This document shows, in pieces, positions 9,677 to 21,430 of a stretch of DNA of 64,000 bases (the first letter of the stretch is position 1; every line of letters begins with the position of its first letter). The position numbers and the translations under genes were made by a program. Origin of the DNA: Polytrichum commune (taxonomy: Eukaryota > Streptophyta > Polytrichopsida > Polytrichales > Polytrichaceae); assembly GCA_950295325.1 (NCBI GenBank), contig OX485804.1, positions 4,156,001-4,220,000 on the forward strand. Reading direction: 5' to 3'. The notes beneath the pieces are model-generated. The model was not told the DNA's origin, did no database searches, and worked only from the letters and a program-made list of their open reading frames with translations.

Positions 9677-9973
9677 TTGCCACCAAAATATGGCATGTTC
9701 TATATAGGAAGGGTTCAAAAGATAAGGGTGAAGGTTGGTACTAAGTGGGGCAATTGTTGGCAACCCATTGACTTGATGAAACGTGCAGTCCAGAACGGAA
9801 ATAGAGAGACGCTCTTCCCAACTACTATGGCTTACCTCCATTGGTTAAAAAAACAGCTGGGTCTCAACAAATATAAGTATGTTGAGAGTGATTGTGTGTG
9901 GGTTGATGTGGATGCTATTCTCTCAACAGTGTCTCTAGTAACAATGAATCAACTAGCAAAATCTACACCTTAG
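9677..9973 (+). pseudogene. Isolated coding-like fragment, family unknown
   Basis: A 98-codon frame starting with TTG, not ATG, reading ...KVGTKWGNCWQPIDLMKRAV and later TTMAYLHWLKKQLG. Amino-acid composition looks like protein (Trp, Tyr and Lys spread evenly) and local GC is above the flanks. With no start, promoter or continuing exon, it is best read as one exon of a decayed gene or transposon. Confidence 0.35.
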
Positions 9974-10529
9974 ATGAGGTAGATGCAAACTCATTGAATG
10001 AGTTCATTTCAAATAAAAAATAAAACCTGTTAAATTTGTACTATCTCACACATGTGGAGATATAATTTGGAGAAAGGGTTGAATGATCATTAGTATACCT
10101 TGAAATCTGTAGTAGCCATTTCAGTTCGATTACCCTCATATCTCCCACATGTGTAAATGGTAGCCTAGCTAGTTTAGGTGGATTTTGCTTGCATGGCGTG
10201 GGATTTTCTACCAATATGTAGGATTGGAAGATCAAGGCATCAATTGTAGGGCTTCTGCAAACCTTGTAAATGTGACTTTGAGACAAATGTGGTTGGCCTG
10301 TTCCCTAAGACCTCAAGGTTTCTAACTGTGTTATCCAACACAATTTTCATTCGTTGGCTCGTGTTGCTTAATGACATGTAATTGCAATCTTTTGTTGTTA
10401 TTGTTTAGTGTTTTGCTTTGCCCGGACTTCAGTGTGACCCTGAACCCTAAACCCTAGTAAATGTTTGTTTCTCTTACTTTGTACACGTGCTTCTAACGAG
10501 AATTCTACTGTATCATACACTTTAAGGAA
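9974..10529. other. No gene; short telomere-type repeat
   Basis: Nothing coding was seen. Two AACCCTA units lie near 10441-10457. Confidence 0.5.
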
Positions 10530-10764
10530 TGGGGGCAATCAGGGGGGAAAAATTGCATATAAGTAATATAGGGTACCATAAAATCAACCATCCAAGAATT
10601 TATAATTACCAATAGGGTGCAAATAATCACAACAATTTACCATTATTTCAAAAATTAGCATCCCTTATAATCCTTTCTCATAGGTAAATAGCCCCCATTT
10701 TAATAGATCATTATTGCAGGTGTATGCAAAATATACAAGGGAATGCCCCCCCCCCCCCCCGAGC
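10530..10764. mobile_element. MITE-like fragment between G and C tracts
   Basis: It opens with GGGGGCAATCAGGGGGG and closes with about 14 C followed by GAG. The interior has GTAATATAGGGTACC-like words of the poly-G MITE family. No target duplication was found. Confidence 0.4.
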
Positions 10765-11039
10765 TTAGGGAACATCAACTTGAATTCTAAAGGCACTAAC
10801 TCACTTAAGAATTATTGGACAAGGATATCATATTGAGATTGGAAATTAGTAAACATATGATCACAGATCCTCAACATAGTTCACATGCCAACCCATACCC
10901 CATTGTATGCCAGACTATCTCTTCATATGTGAACGCTACATGAGGTATAACTTAGAGCCATGTCATGATGATGGATGAGTTCATCCATTGACCTTCTCAT
11001 GTTAGCAACTTGTGATGCAACATTGTCATGGATGATTGC

Positions 11040-11290
11040 TATATTGTCTACTGTGATATAGTGATAACGTACATGTTCATATTAAACGGTTTTGTTAATT
11101 CCCACTACATTCCCAAGGGTAAGATGCTTAAGCTCACTATTGGCAAGTGTCATGTGTTTCATTTTAATATTTAAGAGGAATACATCCTTAAGCATACTAA
11201 TGGCATGTCATGTCAAGATTTTAATAAGTGCACTCAAACACCCAGTGTCATGTGACGACACTTACGGTGTTGTTGTTAATCTGCAATATA
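11040..11290. repeat. Dispersed fragment of the fold-back family seen at 62.2-63.4 kb
   Basis: It shares AATAAGTGCACTCAAACACC and the hairpin-like GTGTCATGTGACGACACTTA, followed by GTTGTTAAT, with both arms of the 62-63 kb element. Confidence 0.55.
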
Positions 11291-11402
11291 ACATAGCATA
11301 CCCTTCAAAATAGGGGTTTCCATTACTGTGGGTTTTTCATCTGTATATTTGGATGAAAATCCAATGTAAGGCAACGAAAGTACAATAATATTACAGTGGG
11401 CC

Positions 11403-11598
11403 ACACTAAAAATGAACAACAAGACTTAGAATAATATAAGGTTTCAAAAATGGCAATGGACATCTTTAAAGTACTATAGGGTATGGAAGAATATGTAATT
11501 TGGAATTATATGAAATGCAAGGCTTTTTCTATTAACCCAAGGTTGAAAATGCTAATGAAATAAATAACCCTAAACCCTAAACCCTAAACCCTAAACCC
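11403..11598 (-). mobile_element. Truncated hAT-like MITE fused to telomere-type repeats
   Basis: A reverse-oriented partial copy of the 44.9-kb MITE (shared: ACATCTTTAAAGTACTATAG and TTAACCCAAGG). It runs through AATGCTAATGAAATAAATAA straight into four AACCCTA units (11567-11598). The copy at 15.26 kb breaks at the same point. Confidence 0.65.
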
Positions 11599-11715
11599 AT
11601 TAGTGTGGTAGTCCACTTAGTGTTGGACCTTACTAGTTGCTCGCCATCTATTTGTGTCCTACTCATATGCAATTAGGAGTCTAGCAACAACTAATTCTCT
11701 TTTATCGCGCATCCA

Positions 11716-11915
11716 TGTGCAAACAACCACTATTTTATATGGGGTTATTACTTTCAATTTTTTTCTTCACATGCTATGATTATGTAGTTTTCTTAGTCGG
11801 GTTAGTAGAAAAGGGCCTTGCATTAATTACAAATCCAAATAATCGATTTGTTCCATACCCTATAGTACTTTAATGATGCCCAGTGTCATTTTTGACACCC
11901 CATATTATATTTGCT
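11716..11915 (+). mobile_element. Truncated hAT-like MITE, forward orientation
   Basis: It matches the first half of the 44.9-kb MITE (AAACAACCACTATTTTATA, later CCATACCCTATAGTACTTTA). Its 3' end is cut by the arm of a Mutator-like element starting at 11924. Confidence 0.6.
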
Positions 11916-11923
11916 TTAACATG

Positions 11924-12845
11924 GGCGGACGTTAAATACCCCCTCACGAACTTTTGGAGGTATCTAATCTGGGTTGGGGCAATCTTGTAGAGAAAATTTC
12001 TAAACCCGACCAAAAATTGCATTCTTGAAGGCCGCTTGACTACAAATCCCATATTGAGTGCACTAAAATCCGCTTGACTTACCATAAATAACTTATATTT
12101 GTCATTCTAATGATAGATTAGTGCAAGTGTTTATAAGAGAATAAGGTATAAATAAATGATATGTTATTTGGAATTAGACTCGTGGGACAATGTTATAGAT
12201 GGGGTATATATTACTGAGAAAATCATAAGTTTCTGACTATAGCCTATCTGAATTATTTAATAATTTATCCTCATCACATATTGTATTATCTTTCAAATCA
12301 CATAGTGTATAACCGTTACTTTTAAATAAATATAATTATATGATACTAATACTAATACTAATACTATTATGCAAATACTAATAATAACAATACTAATACT
12401 AATATTGAATTGAGTTTTTTAGTTCACCAATTTATCATAAGGTGATATATATTATTGTGCCATATTACAAATGTTTGAACAATCACACATGTGCAAAATA
12501 AATGAATTATGAACAAAAAGATGTCTATGACAACACTTCATAATTATATATTGCACACATTGATATCTTACAATATTTATCAAAATAACCATGTGAAATT
12601 CAAAGCCACATCATGGCCTTGGAAACATCTCATGGGAGGTTGGAAAATAGGCTTAGAGCATCCAAGGCCACATCATTGCCCCTTGCCAACAAATTAATAT
12701 TTATAAAATAACTATGAGGGAGAAAGTAGGTCTTACATGCCAACTCGGAGGTATTTCACTAAAGTAAGCTCCATCCGAGCTTCTTGATGGACTCATCCGA
12801 TTTTTGTTACCGGATGACTTTACTTGAGTGCCACGAATCCCCGGC
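11924..12845. mobile_element. Mutator-like arm plus segment duplicated in inverted form at 36.96-38.80 kb
   Basis: It starts with the family terminus GGCGGACGTTAAATACC and about 190 bp of arm. It then continues as the inverted counterpart of 36,960-38,803, ending at TGAGTGCCACGAATCCCCGG. It lacks the 659-bp element present in the other copy and so preserves the empty target site near 12,666-12,685. Confidence 0.75.
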
Positions 12846-15256
12846 CATTTCAAGTGGGCTTGTACGGTTAAGGTATTTGTTGACTTTCATATTTACGGCC
12901 TCGAATGTCCTTCCCAAAGTGCACATCTAAGGGTACTCATGTAAGTATAACCATGCTATCACATAGAGCCTTATTATAACCTAACATAGTCAATCGCACA
13001 CTCTCAAAATATTTTCGGTCATTGTAGGGTCGATAGTGCACATGGATTGACAACCTAAGTACCAAAGTACTAAATTTGAGCAACAACAAATCCCACATGG
13101 ATGCAACATCTATGGCTACACGGTCCAAAATTGAGCTTTTATATTCTCCTTAAAGGTGATTTCAAAAATACTTTATGGCAAGTCCACAAGTCATACCCAT
13201 GGATTGGAGCATGACATTATGGAAAGGTTACTTAAAGGTTACTCAAAGGTATTTGACCCCGATTTTAAAGAGTAGTTTAATAATCTCTAAATAGAAATCT
13301 CTAGTCCTATTGTTACCAATGCTTTCGACTTCCCCTCCCTTGGTCTCCCTCCCCTTAGTAGATGTTGTATTGAATCATCCCATGATACCTACCTATGGTG
13401 CAACAATTAGAGTTTATTGCATTGAGTACTGACTGTTGTTTTGAGAGCTCACATGCTACATAACTAAATAAATTCATTTTTTATTTTAGCAATTAGTTAA
13501 AAAAGACAATTAGTTAACAATTAGTTAACAAAGATAATAAATTCATTTTTTTATTTTTTTTCCCAAAGCGGGTCACGGGGGCTTATGAGTGGGGCTATGT
13601 GCGTACATGCACATGAAGGTTTTACAGGGGCATGGGCATATGGTTTGCAAGGGTTAATGTATGTGGTTGGGTTCATGCAAGATATGAACCCAAAATGATT
13701 CATACGGACTGGTGTAATGGGTCAGGATGGCACATGCCCAAACTAATAAGGTATGTGGGGCTCATTGATAGTTGTAGTTTGAGGAGGGAAACTTGACTAG
13801 GTTGGTATTCTAGCACATGGAAATTGATTTTCATTTGAGCGGAGAAACCTTGGTTTTTATATACATTGTTAGTGTGAACCATAATTTGTTGTATTTACAT
13901 TGAGAGTTCATGATGCCATGTTCTTACTATTCAAACCTTGCCCAAAGTTTTCTTAATTTATGGAGATTTTGTTTTTCATTTTTCTAGCATCCCATGATTA
14001 AAAATCAATCAGTCTAGTCAATCAACAACTAAAGTGCGTCAGTACAAGGATGGCCACGTTTCAACTTGTGTTTTGGGCAACGAGCCGAATCTGCTACCCC
14101 CCCCCCCCAACCACCATTGCCACTCCACATGGGAGTGCTCAGTCCAAAAGATGCTTGAAGATACCGGCAAAACCTTCACCAACGTCAGAGAACTCTATTT
14201 TGTTTCACCAAAACGATTGGTACATGAAAGTGTGCCCTAACTTGGGCTAGACTAATTTGGGGTCAATTCAACTAAATAGGGTTTCCAATAAACTTTGAAA
14301 AATAACCTCCTTACTACATACTAGTTTAAAGTTTCATTGTTGGATGAATGAGAGTAATATGCTCGTATGCGATAATCCCATTTCGTTGGCCAAAAAAACA
14401 TTGATATGTATATAGGGCCTCACATTAGAAGCCCAAGCCCTTGAGGATGTAAATGCTATCACAAATTCCCCATGCGTAGGCAAAGCCTATCAATCCGAGG
14501 GCAAAGACAAGAAAACATGCTCACATACAAGCACACCCAACATTCATCCAAAAACATTTTATTTAAAAATTCAATTGGTTTGACACCGTAATTAGCTTCA
14601 AAGTTACGGAATTAGTCTAAACCAAGGGGGTTTAGTTTTATATTTTCTGTCGGATCGATGAGAGGTACTCTTGAATGTGAGGTTTTTCTCCACATATGGA
14701 AGAGCACATCCTGAAAAGGGGAAGAAATTTTTATTAGGAAAAATTGAGTATGTTTGCTCTATAATGTACATGAGTTTGGGGGTGGTGGGGGGGGGGGGCT
14801 CATTATAGGGCTTATTGCCTTCCTTTTGGAAGCCGGGCTATGTTGGGTGCAACTATCTATTTGGGGCATCCAAGTTTGGGAAGAGGGGGTTGACATTGCA
14901 ACCATTGTATCTCATTGCATCTATTAAGGGGTTGTATGTGTTTGTTTTGTATTGTTGTTTCAATGTATGTGTTGTGGCATAAGGTTTAGGTTAAGGAGTA
15001 TATGTCCTCTAGCTGCATTGGGAGTTCCAATCACACACGTGGTGTCCAAACTAAGTCTACCCAAACATGTGCATTATCCAAGGACATGTCAAATGATTGG
15101 AGTCGCGTTTTTCTACAGCCTTGTCGATCGGTCAGCCTTAAGCCATCATTTCGACATGGGATCTCAAAACGGTCATCCAAAGGGCATAAGTGGTGGGCCC
15201 ATAAGTATATAGCGTAAAACCTAGGAAGTGCAGCTAGAAATGTAGTGGACACATAC
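12846..15256. other. No recognisable gene
   Basis: AT-rich sequence with homopolymer tracts (C at about 14,097-14,108, G near 14,788-14,799). Short frames here use no consistent splice sites. Confidence 0.5.
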
Positions 15257-15519
15257 CGGGGGGGGGGGGGTTGTGATGTATTGGAGTAGAAATATACGTG
15301 CGAAAAATTGAGAGGGTATATGGGGACGTAAAATGAACAAAATGATTTAGAATAATATAGGGTGTCAAAAATGGCGTTGGACATCTTTAAAGTACTATAG
15401 GGTTTGAAATAATAGGTAACTTGGAAATATAAGTAATGCAAGGCCCTATCCTACTAACCCAGAGCTGAAAATGCTAAGGAAATAAATAACCTTAAACCCT
15501 AAACCCTAAACCCTAAACC
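15257..15519 (-). mobile_element. Truncated hAT-like MITE ending in telomere-type repeats
   Basis: A reverse copy beginning at a G tract and TGTATTGGAGTAGAAATATA. It matches the 44.9-kb MITE to ACATCTTTAAAGTACTATAG and CTAACCCAGAG, then runs AATGCTAAGGAAATAAATAA into four AACCCTA-type units (15492-15519). Confidence 0.7.
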
Positions 15520-15607
15520 GGTTTATAAATGGATCAACATCTCTAGCGTAGTGCTATAAATTTGATGATTTCCCCAGTGTAAATAGGGCATTGACGCCCG
15601 AGTTGGC

Positions 15608-15675
15608 CACATATATATATATATATGTATATATATATACATACATACATACATATAGACACACACACACATATT
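15608..15675. repeat. Compound microsatellite (AT)n, (ATAC)n, (AC)n
   Basis: Uninterrupted dinucleotide blocks between unrelated flanks. Confidence 0.9.
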
Positions 15676-17264
15676 TGTGGCAAAGGAACTCTATGGTATG
15701 TTGCTACATGTCCAACATCATGATTGATAAGAATGACAAGTGATGCTAAAAGTTGAAAAATGGGTTGTGCAAATCAAAGAGGTGCCATGAAAATGGACTC
15801 TCTCTCCCTCTCTCTCTCTCTTTGGTGGCATTTTGCATGTTTCAGTCAATACATGCAAATTCATTTTGTAACATGTGGCGCTTTCAAGTCAAAGATGGAT
15901 TAACCCTAGGCTTGAGCTATTGGGAGAAGGGTCGAATTGTCAAATTGTGTATAATGCCATAGTAGGAGTCTAGGTAGGTATTGAGTCATCACATCCTATA
16001 TCATACTATTAATGGGGGTGGGCGAGGCAAGGTTGTGGCAAGTTGACAAGGCTGGGCATGGTCACAAATCATTGGTGCTAAATTTGAGGTCACATGAGAA
16101 AGTTATTAAATGGGCATCTTGGATAACTTAACTTGATAAAACCACCACAAGCCATTGTGAACCGTTGATGATGAGGTTGAGGTTGTTTGGGAAGAGTGTT
16201 CAACAATCATCTTGGATAACTTAACTTGAAAAAACTGCCGTGAACCGTCAGGGTTTAGGTTGAGTTTGAGGTTAAGGTTGAGATTGTTTGGGAAAGGTGG
16301 TCCACTTAACTTCATAATTATAAATTCAAGGTTTTATGTTTTGATGTAATAATTCTCAATGGTCATCTTCGATAACTTAAGTACATGATTGTGACCTTAG
16401 GGTTTTGATGTTTAATGTTTCAAAGTCGTGAACAAAACCAAGAGGTTTATAAAGGAAAGTGACACATACTCCTTTGGTAAGATGAATCCACAAAAGTGCA
16501 AACTCAAATTCATGATTTAACAAAGCAATTTAGCGATAGGTTCTTCCAATTTCATTGGAAATATGAACCAAGTTCATTATTTAAACAACCAATTTCAGTA
16601 CATGTTGTGAACAATTTCATGATTTGGTACCCATATTCAAAACTTCACAAAATCAATTTTAGGAAATGCATAACTCTATTTCACAAAGAACATTACATCA
16701 TGTATAGGATTATCCTAGTAAACAAATTGCTCCCTATTCCGCACAACTATACACTACACTCCAAAAACGTTATGCGCTTTGCTCACGCTACCAACACTCT
16801 TCCCATAATCAAACCCCCAACTACACTACGTACACTCTCAAACCCATGAGATTACGCACTCCAACTATGTTGGGTATGAGTTGTTTGCTTTGATGTACAA
16901 TAATCAAAGACCAAAGGAAAAATGACATTGCTTGCTTCTAACTCCAAGGTAGTGTAATGAAGACCAAAGAAAATTTGACATCAAGGCTAGAGGCTTCCAA
17001 GTAAATACAAAACAATGAGAAGGCAAAGAATGCGAAATGAGGCGGCGAGAATTTGAGAAATAAAAAAACCATAAAGTGTGAACTTGATATGGAAGATTCA
17101 CAAAGTTGATAAAGATAAATGTCCACTATCATGAAATTGAGGTGTGCCACATGTCAAGTCGGTTAAGAAGAATGATCATGGGGATACAACAAAACATTTG
17201 CTCATGAAATACAACATTGGACAATGGGGTGGAGCGAGGCAAGTTGACAAGGCTAGGAAAGTAT
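15676..17264. other. No recognisable gene; one imperfect tandem duplication
   Basis: Near 16,106-16,310 a roughly 100-bp unit beginning CATCTTGGATAACTTAACTTG is repeated with drift, and a third trace occurs near 16,362. No splice-consistent frame was found in the rest. Confidence 0.5.
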
Positions 17265-17272
17265 AAGTATCT

Positions 17273-17618
17273 TGGGGGGGGGGGGGCAGTGTGTTAAAAA
17301 GTTAAGGATATAGGTGCGAACAACCATTATTTTATAGGGGGGGTGTTACTTTCAATTCTCTTATTTTTCTCACAATGATGCTATCATTATGTAAATTTCT
17401 ACTTTGGGTTAATAGAAAAATGGCTTGCATTACTTATAATTCCAAATTACCTATTATTCCATACCCTATAGGACTTTAAAGCTGTCGAGCATACTGGTTG
17501 ATACCCTATATTACTCTTAACTCCATTTATAATTTTTAGCCCCCATGTTTTTAAAATACCCTATCATTTGTTCGCACGTATATTGCTACTCCAACCAATG
17601 ACTACCCCCCCTCGAGAG
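17273..17618. mobile_element. hAT-like MITE with poly-G/poly-C ends, copy A
   Basis: A 346-bp element with G-tract and C-tract ends, about 90% identical by eye to copy B at 44,887-45,226. It is flanked by an 8-bp target duplication with one mismatch (AAGTATCT at 17265-17272, AAGTATAT at 17619-17626). The 8-bp duplication and short inverted ends suggest the hAT superfamily. It has no coding capacity. Confidence 0.75.
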
Positions 17619-18260
17619 AAGTATATGAAACTATTCCGAAGTTGCAACACAATGGGCCACAATGCTAGTTGCTCTAAAAGGAGCAGGCTAGTGTTGAGCT
17701 TCAAACCTTGAATTTGGGTGCAATCATATTCCCAAATTAGACTGCAATCATGAAAGATAATAGTAGCTTTGACCGGGTTATCCTTGCACCTTGCCCACAA
17801 AATAGGCATCCTATTCACAATTATAAAATATAAAGGAACTATAACTCTGGTGAGAGAATCCCATGTCGTTGTTAACTCTTGCGGATGAAACAATACCTAA
17901 CCTTCATACTATTCATTTTGCAAGGGTGCCCATCATAAGTGGTGGACCTGTTATGTGTGCACATGTCCTTATGTAATTTTGGCATGAGTATGCTTGGTAG
18001 TGGTATGAGGTGTATGCAAAGGTTATCCAATGATCATTGGTACCGCAAAGACTCTCCTTCGCCTTGTAACAAATTTTCACTCCATGTACATACGATGTAG
18101 AACCCCACTACCGAAGGTCATCATTATTCAATATGAGGAAGGTTAGAACGTGATTAGCTAATAGCGATAGGAATTGGAGGGAATGACGTCTATGTACTTA
18201 CGAATTTGGAGGGAATGCCTTGTACTTCCTCATGAGAAGTTGATGGCCATGCTCACGACC
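17619..18260. other. Upstream region of the DUF7869-like gene
   Basis: No gene was recognised. It separates a MITE from the TATA box at 18261. Confidence 0.5.
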
Positions 18261-18269
18261 TATATAAAG
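18261..18269 (+). promoter_or_regulatory. TATA box of the DUF7869-like gene
   Basis: TATATAAAG followed by a pyrimidine-rich stretch (CATTTCTTTCTCCTCA) about 30 bp downstream, and an ATG in good context (AACCATGG) at 18339. The spacing suits a Pol II core promoter. Confidence 0.6.
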
Positions 18270-18338
18270 GCCACCATTTGGAGGGTCATTTCTTTCTCCT
18301 CATTTGAGTCCACCCCCCTTCACCCTTGAGGAGCAACC

Positions 18339-18368
18339 ATGGAGAGCGTGCCTCACATGAGTGAAGAG
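18339..18368 (+). CDS. Putative first coding exon of the DUF7869-like gene
   Basis: ATG in a favourable context opens MESVPHMSEE, followed by a possible donor (GAAGAG|GTTGGT). The remaining open frame to 18755 consists largely of translated palindromes and is not taken as protein. The phase of this donor does not match the acceptor at 19226, so either another donor is used or a small exon is missing. Confidence 0.3.
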
Positions 18369-18401
18369 GTTGGTTTTATAACCCCAATGTGCATCCACTT
18401 T

Positions 18402-18526
18402 CCCACGGGTGCACCCGTGACAACACTCTGGCCGTACCCCTCCTGTACGGCCAGTCTGCCACGGGTGTTCACCCGTGGGAGACTCTGGCACCCGGTTTGG
18501 GGCCCCCACGGGTGTTCACCCGTGGG
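18402..18526. repeat. Cluster of three GC palindromes and a second hairpin
   Basis: Copies at 18402-18419 (shortened, lacking the two central bases), 18458-18479 and 18505-18526. Between the first two is a different hairpin, CTGGCCGTAC, a 7-nt loop, and GTACGGCCAG (18428-18454). All lie in the putative first intron or leader. Confidence 0.9.
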
Positions 18527-18634
18527 AGCTTATGGTTTTTATTTCGGTTATCCTAGCATATGTCAGAATAGAAGTTATCCATATGCTCATGTGTGTGACA
18601 AACTTTCTAGTAGTAGATGTCAGCATGGTAGCCT

Positions 18635-18703
18635 CCCACGGGTGAACACCCGTGGGAGAATCCGGCACCAGCATGGAAGCCCCCACGGGTGTTCACCCGT
18701 GGC
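18635..18703. repeat. Two more palindrome copies in the leader region
   Basis: Copies at 18635-18656 (centre AA) and 18682-18703 (centre TT) have similar flanks (CAGCATGG.AGCC before each), which suggests that the palindrome was duplicated together with its flank. Confidence 0.9.
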
Positions 18704-19196
18704 AGTTCATGATTTGTATTTTAGTTCTCCCTACATATGTGTGGTTATAAGATAGGCATGTATCATGTGTGTGACATACTCAATAGTTGTATATGCAATT
18801 ATGCTTATTTGTAAATTTCCTGCTGAGTATGTGAAATATGTTGTCAATGGGTAATTGGTACATATTATTACGAGTTGGGAGTTTCGTGATGCATTATGAT
18901 AAATGATGACGATGATATTCGTTAAACTGGAATGTTGACACTATCTTGAATGGCAACTATTTCGCTAGCACTTGGGCCAGCAGATGTGACACCTACATGC
19001 ATAGTAATAATTGTACACAAGTAAGTGTTAGGGGTGATAGTTTTGGTGTTTGGGCTTTGTGGAAACTGGTAATAAGGGTCATTCTCCCAATGGGGATATG
19101 ATAAGTAACACATACTTCACTTGAGTTGTGTGAAGTGAGGTGTAAAGCTCACCCCTATATGAATGTAAATATTCTGTTGAGATGTCAATGTTGTCC

Positions 19197-19218
19197 CCCA
19201 CGGGTGAACACCCGTGAG
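19197..19218. repeat. Palindrome copy just before a splice acceptor
   Basis: One mismatch at the last arm (GTGAG). It ends 7 nt before the acceptor AG (19224-19225) of the main exon, echoing the acceptor-adjacent copy at 491. Confidence 0.9.
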
Positions 19219-19225
19219 CTTCTAG

Positions 19226-21291
19226 TCAATGTGTGTTGACATACTTTGATATCGATGTTCAGATTCCACATTACATTGGACTGTCGAGGACGGACTTGAA
19301 GGGGAAGGCCGTTGTGCTCTTTGATGATGAGGGCCATGCTTTGTGTGATGGATTGATTTGCAACACAAATCCGTTGGATTGTGTTGACAATAGCATCCTA
19401 GGGGCTGAGGATGTTGGAGTTATTATCTTGAACCCAACTGACAATGTTATTTCGCAAGATTGGGAGAGTACGCTGCACCGATGGCCACTTTCACTCACCA
19501 AATTTGAAGGACATACATTAGCGGAAATATTGTTGGTCCATCATAATGCGACCCGCGAAGTTCAAAGTCATCGGCGCTTGCTTGGAAAACGCCAATACAA
19601 CACTGTGAGGATGTGTGCACCTCGGCCACCTGGGAAGAAAATTTGGGGAGCCACTGAGGAGCATGCGCGGATGTTATCAGCGGTGGATTGTTGTTCCGAG
19701 CATTGTTGCCAGGTATTCCCAAGGCCTTTGTTGATGAGTATTCGGGAACACTACTTCGCATTGCCATTCAATGCTCGGAAGCTCATAGCCCTGTCGGTGT
19801 TCCAATCGATCCAGAAACATGAGCACAACGGACGTGAAATGGTGCAGTTGGAAGGGAGAACAATATGCACTCGAGCATGGATGAACATCTATATGATATC
19901 AAGGGCACAATATAATAGGAACAAGGCTGAAAGCTTGATGGGGGTTAGATCTCGAGATCATGGAAATACAGGAACTAGAAAACCACGGGCGAATACAGTG
20001 CAAGCACGAGCCACCCTTGGAGTATTGGTTGAGGGTAGGGCGGACGCCATGCCCCATATGACTCGGACTCTTCCAACTGGTGAGAAGATAGGGACGGAGA
20101 TGCTCCCTGTGGGAACAACGTGGTGCAACCTATTGCAGGAAGTGAACAACTTGGACGGAGACCTAGGGTACACGCCTATCTCCACGTCCACCTTCAGCCG
20201 CCTACATCGACAACATTTCAAGCAGTATGTTATAAAGAGCCCCGGCGACAACTTCTCGCGTTGTGGAACTTGTGCAGCATTCAAGGATTTGTTGCGAATA
20301 CACACAAAGAACACAACTGGTCACTTGGCCATCTCGAATGCTAGCCTTCGTCATCTAACATTGCAGGAGGCTCATAGAAATAGTTACTATAAAGATAGGA
20401 TTTTGTCAAAGTATGCTCCCAATGAGGTGCTTTGTATAATCCATGACAAAATGGATTATGGGAAAACGGCTCTTCCCGTCTTCGCGCACAAAAACAAACG
20501 TGTTGACAAATACGAGCGATTCCCCATATCCATTGCGGGGATGATTGCACATGGTCACTCAGACGTGAATTATGCGCATTATGTCCTTGATATGTACCCA
20601 TCCGATGCCAACTTCACTATCACCTCGATGATGAAGTTGCTTTGTCAACTTGAGGTACAACCTGTTTGCTCTAGTAGACACATTCCGATTTCGTCCATAG
20701 GTGATCCTTTACACGACGCATTGGTGGTTGGTGTAGAGAAGTGTTCAGGAGTACTTCCCTTGCCACCGCCCGCAAGTATTCCTCCTACAGGTTTGCCACC
20801 CCTCCTCCTTGTTCAAATGGACAATTGTGCGAAGGACAACAAATCAAAATACAACATGTTGTTTTGGTCAGCTCTGACTGCAAAGGGAATTTTTCGGGAA
20901 GTCAGGGTGTCTTTCCTTATTGTTGGACATACGCATGAGGATGTGGATGCAATGTTTGGGAGGTTTGGACAAAGGCTGAAGATTGAGGATTGCCATACAC
21001 TCCCAGACCTCATGGCATCGTTCATGGCTGCTGGGGAACCCACTATTGTCCCGTCCTTAATCCACGAGGTTGCAGATTTCAAGGAATGGGTGAAGGGATA
21101 CTACAATGAGTATGGTCAAGATCGACTTATTGGGCATTCCAAGGCGCACCAATTCCGTTTTTATGTAGATCCTCAAGGAGTGCCATTGATGCAGTACAAA
21201 GTGTATTGTACAGATCCAAGTTGGGTGCCTGATGGAGGAATTGCTCTTTGGAAGGTGGACCCTATCACAAAGAAGACCATGGTCCCAACAG
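19226..21291 (+). CDS. Main exon of a DUF7869-type, transposase-like protein
   Basis: About 688 codons, entered after the acceptor cttctag and left at CCAACAG|GTTAGT in phase 1. No in-frame ATG lies near its start, so an upstream exon is needed. Counted from 19233, a CxxC knuckle (FSRCGTCAAF) is at 344-347. It is followed by IIHDKMDYGKTALP (D405/D408), LVQMDNCAKDNKSKYN (D530) and VGHTHEDVDAMFGRF (E569). I recognise the last two as hallmarks of the DUF7869 family, found in plant, oomycete and animal mobile-element-like genes. The order D-x125-D-x38-E with beta-strands before the Asp residues suggests an RNase H-like DDE nuclease; inference. Key residues are intact, so the gene may be active or domesticated. 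Confidence 0.75.
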
Positions 21292-21358
21292 GTTAGTGGG
21301 TCCCTTGTTTGTATTGCTTTGGAAGTGCACTAGAAAATACATGGTGTGAAGTATGTGG

Positions 21359-21380
21359 CCCACGGGTGATCACCCGTGGG
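21359..21380. repeat. Palindrome copy in the 139-nt intron of the DUF7869-like gene
   Basis: Centre AT instead of AA/TT, making it a perfect self-complementary 22-mer. It lies in the middle of intron 21292-21430. Confidence 0.93.
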
Positions 21381-21430
21381 CAGTTAGTCCGTGGTATTGC
21401 TCCGAGCTCATTGTATGTTTGTTTTTGTAG

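Noticed and set aside
11567-11598. Telomere-type repeats as evidence of a chromosome end
   Set aside because: Only four units, inside a transposon fragment, with similar islets scattered over the window.
18339-18755. 138-codon frame upstream of the DUF7869-like exon as a protein
   Set aside because: Beyond the first ~10 codons it is mostly translated palindromes; an exon 1 plus intron is more likely.
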